A DNA stretch of 64,000 bases from Trichostrongylus colubriformis (Eukaryota; Nematoda; Chromadorea; Rhabditida; Trichostrongylidae): assembly GCA_963978905.1 (NCBI GenBank), contig OZ022259.1, forward strand, positions 10,044,001-10,108,000. The letters run 5' to 3'. The notes under the pieces are model-generated. The model worked only from the letters and a program-made list of their open reading frames with translations. It was not told the origin of the DNA and did no database searches. Positions 45,736-57,100 of this stretch are shown one piece after another. Made by a program: the position numbers and the translations under genes. Numbering within the stretch: the first letter of the stretch is position 1; the number at the start of each line of letters is the position of its first letter.

Positions 45736-46287
45736 ATCTGAGGAATTGCCCGTAAGGACAGCGGGCTAGGTCACCCCTGGCAAAAATCAAATCAACAAGG
45801 CCAACGTCCGCAAACTTGAATCATAGCTTTTATCAATGAACTATGGATATCATTGAACAGATCCGAAACTCCATCAACCAACCAAACTTTGACACTTCAA
45901 GGTCATACCCCAATTACTGCTGCCCTTTCAGATCGTTTTTTAATGATAGTAGGTGACCTCTTTATTCCGACACTTTCGATTTTGCACAATCAATTTACCT
46001 ATTGACCTTTGTTATTCTTTTAAGTGTTGGCGCACCTTCCTTATCGCGACGATTGTTCGCGCTTTCAGGCCTCTTATCAGATTTTCCGAGCAGAAAAAAA
46101 TATTTGTGATAACCCCTGTCGTCTTTCTTAATTTCTCAACCTCTCAACTGGCCTTCTATTCAAAATTTGATCGACAATCGGTTCATTTCACGATTAATGA
46201 TATGTATTTTTAATTTGGCATAACTGCTTACATGCGAACCGATTATATATAGTAGGGACAATTGAGCTTGACACTGGAGACGTGTTC
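45736..46287. other. unannotated stretch
   Basis: Short T-rich frames only. Confidence 0.35.
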
Positions 46288-46524
46288 GGGTGTGTACCCT
46301 TATGTCACGATTTCGCAGGACGACGAGCGGCGTGCGACGCAGGTGTGCTAGCTATGCGCGTCGCGGTGGTTGAGTCTTAGAACGATTATGCGGTAATGCT
46401 AGAGGCGCGATACGCTGTTGACTTGCAATCGCTTCGAGACCCAACAATGGCGCCTTTAGCTCGTCCGCAATGCTTCGCTTGCGACATGCCGCCGTGCGAA
46501 TTCCTGACATAAGGGTACACTCCC
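46288..46524. mobile_element. foldback MITE B, copy B2
   Basis: 237 bp, ends GGGTGTGTACCCTTATGTCA and (complement) GGGAGTGTACCCTTATGTCA. The inner arms match B1, B3 and B4. The 9-bp flanks no longer match well. Confidence 0.85.
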
Positions 46525-49033
46525 AATCTGTGCGAGGCTGAATGATCAGCCCACAACTCAACATCCATTTTGTTATCTTATACACAGATTATGCTCTATA
46601 AAATTTCCGAATGATATTCACAAAGCATTTGGTCCTATCTCCAGGGGCATCCCCAAATACTCCTGTTTTGATTTTTTCCTTGCTCTCTTTTTTGAATAAC
46701 ATTCAGTGAAAAGAAACACATTCCTTCCTCACCTCGGAAGAGAAGTCATCTGTCCGATCAACCTTTACTTGTGAGGGAGTGCGTGTCTTACTTTTTGTTT
46801 TGAGTTGTTAAATTACTGCGCAAACCGGAAAAGGCGACATGAGCGAGTCACGGTAACGTAAGTTAGGCGAAGTTATAGGTTCAGATGCTAGCGGGATGGT
46901 ATACCGTAACAAAAAATGCTTCATTTACGAAACAGGGTATAATATCCTATCAAATAGAACTTTTCCGGGCACTGCTAAACTATCACTATTCCAGACACCC
47001 CGAGTTGGTCAAAGATAATTTTCGCTGAAACCACACCCAGAGGTATTAATTGGAGTGCTGGTCACGGTTATGTAACCCCTTTCTAAGGTTGGCGCCAAGA
47101 TGGTGCAATTGCACTGGGTTAATGCAACCCTTTTTTCATCAATTTCGTCAAAGTTTATACTTGAGGGTCATTCAGAGTGCCTATCACGATATAAAATTCA
47201 TTTTTGGTGCGGACGTCAAGGTTACGCCAGTCTCTTTGTGCTGTAGTGGTGGTGCTAGTGCAGCTGGAAAGCGTCATCTTCCCGCTGTCGTCTCCTACGT
47301 GATACTATCCTACAATCGTAAATTTGTGGGAAGTGAGACGTACGATGAATTTCCAGCACAAGAAATAAGGACAAGCTCCAGAACTGTATTTCTCTTTGCT
47401 TACTGCCGCCCCAACCAACTTAAATGATAGGATAGACATTTGAGCAAATTACTGGCCTAACGTTACGACATTCTTGTTTACTTCAGAGGCCCAAGACTCC
47501 ACAAGCGGAGCAGGAACTCACGCCCTAATTTCATGTGCCAGAATGAACAAGCCTTCAAGAAGGGAGATTATGGGAGTTCATTGAGCGAATATTAGCTCTG
47601 TGAAACAAGGCTAATAGCTCAATAGAAGTATTTCTTCGCAGTGGTTACCAGTCAGGTAAACCAAGGCTATCTGGAGGACAATGGCTTGCAACCCTACTTC
47701 AAGCACTCAAGAAACCAGATGATGAAAGACGTGAATACGTGTTCCTCATGCAGAAACCCTTCATAATCTGATCATGTCGGACACAACTAGCCAGCAGATT
47801 ATCCGCTATATTTCATTTGGTGGCCGATCACGTCCCGGTGCGTCGCTTTTCCGGCTGACAAGGCAATTAGACTGCTAAAGCCGAGAAACTGTTTTGTAAC
47901 GGCTCAGACAGGGGCCTACATTGGTCACTAGGCCCATTTCCACTGAACGTCTAACCAGTATTTTCGAAGAAATGCACAACTCTAGACCGTTGTTCATTTA
48001 CCTCAATGGAGCGGTTAAAATTGAACCGAAAAAAAAATTGGGGACAATATACTCCATGTCCAACTCTCCATTAATCTCCGCATTTTAAACACGATCAGTA
48101 AGACGCTTGTGCTGAGTTTCCGAGATCGTTATTTTATTTACTCGGCGAAGGTTTCGGCTAGTCGCCTTCTTCAGAGCCTTTTGAAGATGTGATGCTATAA
48201 TTTGGCACTTTTCAGTTTGTTTGGCAATTTGCAGTTTGGCAATATGGAGACAGTAATGTGAAAAGGCATCGCTATCAGCGTTTGGGTCGGAATCGGATCT
48301 ACGGTCGGAGTTTACCAGTCTCTACCATTCCCTCGATCGGCTCATTAGTGACATACTCGATAGAGGATGGTAGTACTGAATGGCACAGTTGCTGGCCCCT
48401 TGTACGGAGGTATGGTCAATACCAACGCGAGGGCAGTGTGTGGTGCATTCCGGACACGGACTGGTCTTGGTTGCTTATCCATGAAACTGAGTAACTGAAT
48501 TCAAATGTACAATGTCTACACTCACCGCTCCGTAAAGGGTAACGAAATCCTTTAAGGACACATTTCGGTCTGCATTTAGCTGAAGCGAAGTATGTAACGG
48601 GAAACACAAATCACATCTATACCAGAAATGTGAAGACCACAACACGGCAAAATTGTGGAACAGTTTCGAGGAATCTTGCAACACCTCCTAGCCATTTTCC
48701 ATTTCCATCTGACACCATCAAAAACCGCAGTCAAACTTGTGACATCTGGATTTGCTGAAGAGAACAGGTTTCACTCAGACGACACAGCTTTTAACGGCAG
48801 GGACAGTCGCTTCGTCCGTTTATCTTCAAATTGGTACATTTTTTGCACGGGATTTTGATATATTTTATTTATAACTCATTTCTACTTTATTTTCTCATTT
48901 AATCGAGGAATTTTATGGTAAAAATTTTGGCACTTCATCAGAATCTCGAGCATTACACAATATGCCTTCAGCGAATAAGGTGTTGAACTGAGATGATCAC
49001 CTTACCACTTATTCTGGAGTTCTTATAGCGGCA
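46525..49033. other. 2.5 kb without a supported gene
   Basis: A 125-codon plus frame (47050-47427) and a 78-codon frame (48258-48494) have no recognised domain or splice context. The text at 48120-48190 (CGGCGAAGGTTTCGGCTAGTCGCC) looks like a decayed repeat with a small hairpin. Confidence 0.35.
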
Positions 49034-49236
49034 GGGGTACTATTGCAATGAGGGGTACCACATTACTTTTACCTGAGCCAAGATGGGGAAAGGAATCTAA
49101 ATCCTTTCACTGAGGCTTGAAAATGTACACCTGAGCGTGCAGAGTGACCTCTCGAAGATCCCTCTAATCCGATCCGATGCTCAGATGTGCAACTTTCATG
49201 AGGTATCCCCCCCCCCCCATTGCGATAGCACCATGG
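49034..49236. repeat. MITE-like repeat I, copy I2
   Basis: Left GGGGTACTATTGCAATGAGG and right CCCCCATTGCGATAGCACCA pair imperfectly. A C-run of 12 or more adjoins the right end. Matches I1 at 7840-8059. Confidence 0.65.
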
Positions 49237-49372
49237 CAGGTATGAAGAAGTGGTGTGGTACGATACCAAAATGTGGAACCATCTAGATCCTAGTCATTTT
49301 CTACTGGAACTTATTTCTCTTCTCCCTAGCCTTGGTTCCGCGTCACCAAGAGTTCTTTTGGTGATGTGAATT

Positions 49373-49600
49373 GGGGTGTACCTTTATGTCAGGATTTCGC
49401 ACCACGACGAGCGGCGTGCGACGCAGTGTGTGCGAGCTATGCGCGTCGCGGTAGAAGGATTACACGCTAATGCTAAGGGCGCGATACGCAGTTGACTTGT
49501 AATCGCTTCGAGACCCAACAACATAGTGCCTTTAGCTCGTCCGCATTGCTTCGCTTGCGACATGCCGCGGTGCGAAATCCTGACATAAGGATACACACCC
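49373..49600. mobile_element. foldback MITE B, copy B3
   Basis: 228 bp with ends GGGGTGTACCTTTATGTCAG and (complement) GGGTGTGTATCCTTATGTCA. Flanks share only ATGT at their starts. It abuts the 3' end of a LINE relic on the right. Confidence 0.82.
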
Positions 49601-49611
49601 ATGTCAGACGT

Positions 49612-49870
49612 CGCCAATCTCTCTTATCTGCCACAGTTTTGAATTCAGTGGTATCACTCTCAATTACGTCCCTTCAGCTCTTTTCTAGGCTCCTCTTGTT
49701 CGCTTAATGGGAACTTCGTGCATTAGAATCTTTATTATCGGGTGATCTTCTGTCCTCCCCAGCACGTTACCACACCATCGTAGCCTTATTCGCTCGTTCT
49801 TACCACTTCATGAATTGTGCACTCGCCGCAGATAGTCTTCCAAGACCCCTAGTTTTCGAGTGAATGGCTC
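49612..49870 (-). pseudogene. LINE ORF C-terminal relic
   Basis: The minus strand reads KNERIRLRWCGNVLGRTEDH and then HEVPIKRTRGA. This matches the conserved RLRW(F/Y)GHVLRR-x-EDHPI...K-RPRG block at the C-terminal end of many non-LTR retrotransposon ORFs. In-frame stops flank it on both sides. No reverse transcriptase YxDD block was found further upstream, so this is a short 3' fragment. Confidence 0.6.
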
Positions 49871-50377
49871 CTTTCAACGATTCCTTACCACTCACATTAC
49901 TCTTATCACTGTCTCTAATAAAAATGCTGCGCCGGCTAGTATAATAGTACCAAAATACGCCAAATATAAATAGAAAATAGTTGCCATGACTCTAAGGAAT
50001 ATACAGTGTCCCATATGTGGAACGAAGGTGGATACCGGCTTTCATTCCTTTCATTTCTTTCTAGCCTCATCCTTTTGCTTTCCTTCTCACATGTGATCGA
50101 CTACTGAGATCGCGGGTAGTTTGAAGTCTGATTACTTGCAACGGGTGAAAGACTGATAGGACAACTTTTGTTACTTCTCTACACGTGTTCTAGTTCACAC
50201 AACCCAGTTTCGCAAGAATTCTCCAGAATGTCTCATAGAGATTCTTATGATTGACTCTCCCAGCGATCGCTATTTCCCTATGGAACGCGAGCCGTAAAAC
50301 ACGCTTTATGGCTTGTGGAAGCTCCAGCTAAACAGCTGCTACAGTGTCAATGAGAGATCTACGGTTCTCCACCCTAG
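49871..50377. other. unannotated stretch
   Basis: No supported feature. Confidence 0.35.
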
Positions 50378-50800
50378 AGGAATCGTCCACGGAAAAACTA
50401 GTTGCTGTGTTATCCTTACATTTATGTTGTATTTGCCTAAAAAGGACCGGATGCAAATTTTCACGCGCAAGAGAATTCGGCTGAGATACAGCTCCCCAAA
50501 TTCTTGGCCGTGTGGGTGGGGCCTCCGAGTAAAAGCCTCGTCTCGTCACCCGCCGCGGTTCAAAACGGAGAGAGGGGCTATTCACGTACCTTTTTCTTTT
50601 CTACAACGCGTCTACGACCACGGCGGACGACGGGATGGACACGTGCTCGGAGGCCCCACCCATCCGGCCAAAACGTCGTGGTGCTGTATCTTGGCCGGAT
50701 TCACATTTTTCGCGTGAAACTTTTGCATGAGGCCCACATTAGGCAGATACAACATAAATATATGGGTTACATAAAAACTCATTTTTCGTGGACGATTCCT
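50378..50800. mobile_element. foldback MITE A, copy A5
   Basis: 423 bp; starts AGGAATCGTCCACGGAAAAA and ends with the complement of AGGAATCGTCCACGAAAAAT. TTAA at 50801-50804; the left flank reads CCTAG instead of TTAA. Arms are more diverged than in A2/A3, and the core carries GTGGGTGGGGCCTCCGAGTA. Confidence 0.88.
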
Positions 50801-50804
50801 TTAA

Positions 50805-51953
50805 GCTCAATAGATGAGCACGACCGCGAAAGCTTTACTTCTCTCGACCGACTTAGCTGACCACTCGGATTAATCAAATTTGTGAACAAGAGTTCTAACA
50901 TAGTGGTCGACACTAGCCAAGCTCTCCGGAGTGCGTCACGTACTTGCCTTCCGCACTCAGAGGAACATAAATGTTTCACGGCCCAACTGGTACAAGTGAC
51001 GTATACATACATACATTTAATGTCTTGCGAGGCTAGCACCCACCCACTTGTTGTATCTCGCAAACGAGTCTGGCACCGTATAAATAGACCAGCAAGATAC
51101 GCCTCAAAAAAATGAATGAAAAAGCCAACGGTGAAATGTATCACGGTTTCACGTACATTTCACAGCTTCGATCTCAGAGACCATGATAGGCTGGTAAGGC
51201 ATCTCATGGCTCTCCACTGATTTCGTTCATTAGTGATCCCACCTTGTAAACCTCTGCAGTACAAACTTGTCCTATGACACTGCAAAGCCCGCTGATTCCC
51301 CTTTTCTTCAGTAATCGTCCCAAGCACAGCAGTCGAACAAATTGCTGTATTTTACGGTGTTTTTCTGGGATTCTCCTCTGATTGGCGTTTAGTCTGAGCC
51401 ACTGTAAATGTCGCCCATTATTCCTCGATTGTATCGTTGTCGTCGACCACTTTTAGACTCAGGTTGATTGTAGCGACTATGATGACGAAGACCAAACAAG
51501 ATGCGTGTGTTCGCCGTCTGTTTAGTGGACTGTGGCTACTTGGCCGCGCTATTGTTATGGTTCCGGTCAGCTCATGAATCGACTCCACGACGAACGCAAA
51601 CAGGCTCATGTAACACTTGACAAATCCTCATCGCGTTCCGAACCATTTCACATCAGGAATTCAAACCACTTCACACTTCCTCTCTGAGTAGTTGAGGCAT
51701 TCTGGAAACCACTACAACCTCATCATTTTCTGAACGAATCCTCTTTTGCCACTGGCAAAATAGCAAACGAACCGAAAGTTTTTTTTCAGAAATTTACAAA
51801 ACATCTCCGAAATTTCTACCATCATGAATATTGATGCTCTACTCCTCACTTTTGTGATGCTGTAATTATATGACCACGTTCGTTTTCAATTAAACAAAAC
51901 TAAATAAAAAAATGAATCTCGGAGCAACAGAATATCAAAGACCTAATACCATG
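50805..51953. other. unannotated stretch
   Basis: No supported gene. On the minus strand at about 51170-51240 a fragment TNERNQWRAMRCLTSL could be a retroelement scrap, but it is too short to assign. Confidence 0.35.
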
Positions 51954-51955
51954 TA

Positions 51956-52850
51956 ATAGGTTGTCCCAAAAGTCTTGTAGGATTTTTTTCCATCACCCCT
52001 TTTTATTATTTCTTCTTCCAACAAACATCAATTAGGCAGCAACTTATTCATCATTGTTATCGACAACACTCTGCCACCACACAGGCGGATCCTTGATTTC
52101 CTCCTCCCAGAACTCTGGGTTCTGAGAGTCGAAGAAGTCAGCGATCGCCTTTGCAAGCAAGTCATAATCAACGAATTTTCCCTTGGCCAGGAAGCACTCA
52201 AGAGAATGGGTAAGGTGATAGTCAGAAGGGGCAATGTCTGGAGAGTATGGCGGTTGGGGCAGCACATCCCAGCCGAGTTCATGTAGCTTAGCCTGGGTAC
52301 TTTTCGCGAAATGGAGCGGGCGTCGTCATGAATCGAACCGGACCTAGGGTGACCGCGGACCTTTTCCTGCGCTTTTCTGGAACAGCTACGGCGAGCTGCT
52401 GGAGCTGTTTGGTGTATACGGTAGCGGTGACTGTCTCGCCTTGTACCAGCATCTCGCGGATAAGCATTCCTTTCGCGTCCCAGAAGCAGCATGTTCCATG
52501 CGTGGCTTGTCTTCCATGTCAATCTCGTCGTTGCTGAAGCTGATGAACCAGCGGCACACAGTCTTGTAGCTCACACATCCCTTGCCCAAAGCAGCGTTGA
52601 TGGAGTGGCAAGCTTCCGTCGCTTTGGTGCCGCAAGACCACTCATAGAAGATGATACCGCGTTTTGGGTGGGCATCGACTACGGGCATTGTAGCTCTCCC
52701 CACGGAATCTAGTGGGTCAATATATATTTTTTTACTAGATAGCTCAGAGAACATTCCATCATATTCCTGAACCGCTTGAGTCTGCCTCGAAGTAAACAAG
52801 AAATATTGACTTTTTTGGAAAAATCCTACAAGGCTTTTGGGACAACCTAA
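51956..52850 (-). mobile_element. Mar1b: internally deleted mariner element
   Basis: Ends ATAGGTTGTCCCAAAAGTCT and TTTTGGGACAACCTAA with TA at 51954-51955 and 52851-52852. 895 bp. Sister of Mar1a with the same missing segment between the DNA-binding region (DMEDKPR) and the catalytic domain. Confidence 0.9.
52044..52700 (-). pseudogene. mariner transposase remnant in Mar1b
   Basis: Minus-strand relic starting near MPVVDAHPKRGIIFYEWSCG. It keeps a helix-turn-helix (KTVCRWFISFSNDEID), then the deletion junction and a frameshift. HDDARSI follows near 52330, with the Asp of the second catalytic motif. The last 73 codons (52044-52265) are open and contain LPQPPYSPDIAPSDYHL with the third Asp intact, unlike Mar1a, and a normal C-terminus. 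Confidence 0.85.
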
Positions 52851-52907
52851 TACATTGTACTCTGCTACCATTTCAGTCCTTCAGAAAGTTGTGCAGATGC
52901 ATAGTAC

Positions 52908-53138
52908 GGTGTGTGTACACTTATGACAAAAAATCGCGTGGCCGCCCTCTGCGAGCGCGAGTCGTTTGTAGGTTTATCTGTTGAAACAGCACCAAAACAA
53001 CAACATAGGCGAGCTTCCGAAGCTTCCAAACTGTAATCTTAGAAGGTTATTCACGGTAACATCCCATTGCGTCTTGAGCGGGATTCCAAACGACTCGCAC
53101 TCATGGCGCCGAGAATGCGATGCGATTTTTTGTCATAA
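52908..53138. mobile_element. foldback MITE C, copy C2, right end lost
   Basis: The left end GGTGTGTGTACACTTATGAC matches C1. The inner text AAAAAATCGCG, GCGCGAGTCGTTTGTAGG and GACTCGCACTCATGGCGC follows. The right arm stops at GCGATTTTTTGTCATAA without the outer GTGTACACACCC. Confidence 0.75.
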
Positions 53139-54100
53139 ATGATGTTTGTCACTTGTGTTATATCCTAGTGCTCAATAATAATCACCTATAAAACCACATA
53201 TTGATTAGAGAAACCTTGGCTCTTAAACCACATATTGTTTAGAGAAACCCTGGTTCCCAACAACACCAGTTAGCACCCGCGAACACTTTGACGCAAAACT
53301 GAACCACTACCACGAACCGCTGTTACATGGCTTATTAACGGTAATATAAATTCTATTCTAACAAAATAATAACTTGTTATAAAAGATGTACACTACATTT
53401 ACTATTGCGACAATTAATTGAAAGCATGGTATGACCAGGACAGCCAGCTACAATTGATCATGAAAATATTCTTTATAATGATATTATTCCCATACGAGAT
53501 TCAACCAAGATCCTTCCAAGATTTACTTATAAATTATAAAATTATGATGTAGGCAGTTCCAGCTGGATCTATTTCAGTATCTGAATATCGTTAAAGGTTG
53601 TCGACAGGATGATTTCGCGTCGACCATCGTAAAAAGTGAAACGGACATTGCTAAGTGGTCCGCTGGGCCTTCTACACTGTATTTTTTGACAGTGGTATTT
53701 CTCACAATTACCGCTGACGCATTCCTTCTTCCGTGTCGCGCGTCCCTTTGTGGGCGGAGCAGACAAGCGACGGCAACATTGCAGCCTCTTTAAGGCCTCA
53801 TTGCGTCATTTCCAGATCTTCTTTTGCCGCCATAAATAGCATGCTTTAACACCTCGTATCCATTTAACTATGACTATCTGTTTTGAGACAAGATTATGTG
53901 CGGACTGTCTGAAGAGAACCATATGGTAACTATGCCTGAATAATGCTCTCCACAAACTTCTCTAAAATGATATCAATTTCCGAACTGCTCATCATCTGTG
54001 ATTTGCTCATCTCTAAGCAATCGATTATCTCAGAAACCGTTGTCTGTGATTTCTTTCCCATTCGTCGCACACTTCAGCTCCAGCTCATATATCAACCAAA
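53139..54100. other. unannotated upstream region of the 54 kb gene
   Basis: A 30-bp unit (AAACCACATATTG(A/T)TTAGAGAA) is repeated directly at about 53190-53245. No promoter motif can be named. The sequence just before 54101 would be outron or intron of the downstream gene. Confidence 0.35.
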
Positions 54101-54109
54101 TAATTTCAG
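54099..54109 (+). promoter_or_regulatory. splice acceptor directly before a start codon (putative trans-splice site)
   Basis: AATAATTTCAG is followed by GG and then ATG at 54112. In nematodes an acceptor 2 bases before the start codon is the usual place for spliced-leader addition. It could also be an ordinary intron acceptor if exons lie further left. Confidence 0.5.
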
Positions 54110-54111
54110 GG

Positions 54112-57100
54112 ATGAACCGTATATCGGAAATCGAGAATATTCTTCATCGATTGGTATTGATCGATGAAACAAGCCTGATAGCGAATAGTGATTGGAACGA
54201 CGTTGCCGACGACATCGTTCGCGTGAGTCCTCCATTAGGTTTGCACAGATTAAGTCAACAACATCAGCTACTCCATAGCCCTCCCCTATAGCCGATCAAT
54301 ACACCTATCAGACCTCAAAAATGGAATACTTTTTCTGGCCACCACATAGCCTTCCTTTATTCGTTACACCATTATTGCTAGCAATAATTTCGATTTTATG
54401 ATTCATGAGCCACGGTAGCGTGAAGAGAACCGGGATAAGCACCAAATTGCAGGATTCTTGTGATACTGTTCGCAAAAAGCGCAGCATCTGCGCTGTGAAT
54501 TTGTTACGCACAATTCACGCCGTGTGGTTTTCTCAGCATCAAAGTCCCCGCTAACCGTACATTACTGCACTCAAATTACTGGTGTCAATGGAGCAACCAG
54601 TACTCGCACCGTAAACAACTTAATATTGTTTGATTTAATGTACAGAAGTTGGAGCTGGTAATATGCACTCAACAACTAGGTCTATTAGTCCTGTGGCCAC
54701 ATCGAAAAAGATAACTTCATACGAATAAGATTTCTGATATTGTTAGTTGATTTCTTCGGGTGTGTACACTTATGACAAAAAATCGCATGACCGCTAGCGG
54801 CAAGCGGCGCGGTGAGTGCGAGTCGTTGGCAGCCTTATCTGTTGTAACAGCAAAAAAACATAGCCAACTTCCGCAGATCCAAACAGCAACCTGTGGAGAT
54901 CCTTCACAGTGCCAGCGCGGAATCCTAAACGACTCGTACTGGTGGCGCAGCGAGTGCGACGCCGCGAAGCGATTTTTCGTCGCAGGTGTACAAACCCGAT
55001 TTCGTCTGACTTCCCCAATGACGGTAAAAATCGGTTTACAAAAGCTTTCGAATTCGAATTCTCAAAAAACCTTCAAGTTTATTGAATCTTCTGGTAATCT
55101 GGTTATGATTAGTGTGGGATTATGCGTGGGACATCTTGAAATGCTATAGAGCAATGCTGTAAGCCGGCAGCTTTGAATATAATGAACGAATTCAGAAACT
55201 CAACATGGTTCGTGCACAGTGTTATCGTCCGTTATCACCTCGTTCGTTGGAATGTTCACCACGCCCGTCCACGTCACCTCGTCTACTAGACTTAACACCA
55301 CCGGCTAGTACCATGAGCTCAGCAGCCAGCGAAATATGTACAAACCGGATACTATTATAAGATTTTCAACCACATTAGAATAATCATGCGTTTCCAGCCG
55401 AAATGCCAACAACCTGCACCACCGATCTCTCCTACCAGAGCGCTGCCCATGCTTTTAACAGGGAAATCTTTTCACGATGTGTTCAGATAGTGGAAGCGGC
55501 CGACAAGCAAGGACATATTGAAATGTGAGTATTCTTCGACTGACAGTGGTTACAGGGAGCAACGACCAGGGTCAAGCGTGGCGTCGAAGAAACTTTCAGA
55601 AAATACGCCTCCCCCCCCCTCCTTTCCTTAGGTCTCGCTATTTCTACCGTTTCTACTCAGTCATTGCGATTCATCAGGAAAATTAAGAGCCTGCGTTGAA
55701 AAAAAAAACCGAGGTCAAACTCGTGACCCTAGCAGTAAATAATACTTATTTTTTCATTTCGAAATGGAAGCATCGCCGGCCAGGGGATTATGTGCTCGTC
55801 CTCAGATGACAGAGGAGAAGGGTTCAGAGTCTTACAAGCTATGCGGAAGGGATAAAGAACGAAAAAAAAGAATGTTAAAAAGGTTGGAGGCTGAAGCGAA
55901 GCCATGTAATGGGCTCCACTGCGATTGCCGCGTCGCTATTGCAACAATCACACGACGATCGCAGTGGAGCGCGGTATCTTTCCAATAATAAATTTGAGCA
56001 TTATTTGAATACTTGTAACCTTAAACTCTATTTTTCAAAGTAACGTAAGCTGTTTCCGAAATACCTCTCGTAGCCCCATCGTTTGGCTGCCTGGTTTCCG
56101 TAATGGCTGCGCAGTTCTCTATATGCAAATCCAGTCAAGAAAATTTTGGAATAAATTGCGATTTCACTCCAAATGGACATAACTTCCTTCAAGCTTAACT
56201 ATATGAGAGTGGATTCCCGGTGCGAGATCGGCGAGCCTGCCGCTTTTTATGCCATTCGAACCACATCATATCATGAAAAACAAAAAAGTTATTCCAAGGA
56301 AGCCAGTCACGGACCAATCGAAGAAAATTTGGAATATTCTCGAACTGCCTCACTTCAAATGGACGTAACTTCCTCCAAACTTAACTCTATGAGGGGGGGG
56401 GGGGGGGGGGGGAATCCCGGTGCGGAATCAGCGAGGTTGCCGCCTTTTAATTCTTAATTGCACGATAGCATATACTCAAAAACAAAAAAAAGTTATTCCG
56501 ATGGAAGCCAGTAGAGGAAAAATCTTTCATGAAAGTGGCGATATGTTCTCCATTCCTTGGAAAATTGATCTGTTATGTCTGTTATGCCTCCAAACACATC
56601 TTTTGCTCTCGAAAGACTACAGGAAGGACTTTTGGCCTCGGCTAGTCTTGCTACGGGATGCGCCATGCATGAGGATTTTATTCACATTCGCAGTGAATAC
56701 GAACACTCTTCCGGTCCACATGGTGGCTCGCTGGCTTAGTTTATGTGCTTATACCAGTATATGAGAGAAGCTCATATAAGTCACTTTTCCGTTTTCATCC
56801 CATAGTTTCTTGAGTATTCATTCACGCTGTTACCCGTGGATAGATACCGCTCCCCACGGCTGATCGGTGAATTTCGGAGGTCCCTTTGTGCGTGTTTTCG
56901 GTGCCAGCGGATCAACGATGGGGCTACTGGCGTTGGCCAGCTTCGTTGTGGAAGGCGCCAATGGCACAGGGATGTTGATAAGTAGCAGAAGATCAGTGAC
57001 ATTGTCAGCGATTCTCAATTCAAATATGAAAATTAGCAAAGAAATGGTACTTTTCGTCAAATAAAAATTTGACTGATCACTATTGATCGTGGTAGATGGA

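Noticed and set aside
47050..47427. 125-codon plus-strand frame
   Set aside because: No domain, no splice context, and mixed composition; left as unannotated.
49069..49269. 66-codon minus-strand frame across the C-run
   Set aside because: It lies within repeat I2 and depends on the homopolymer length.
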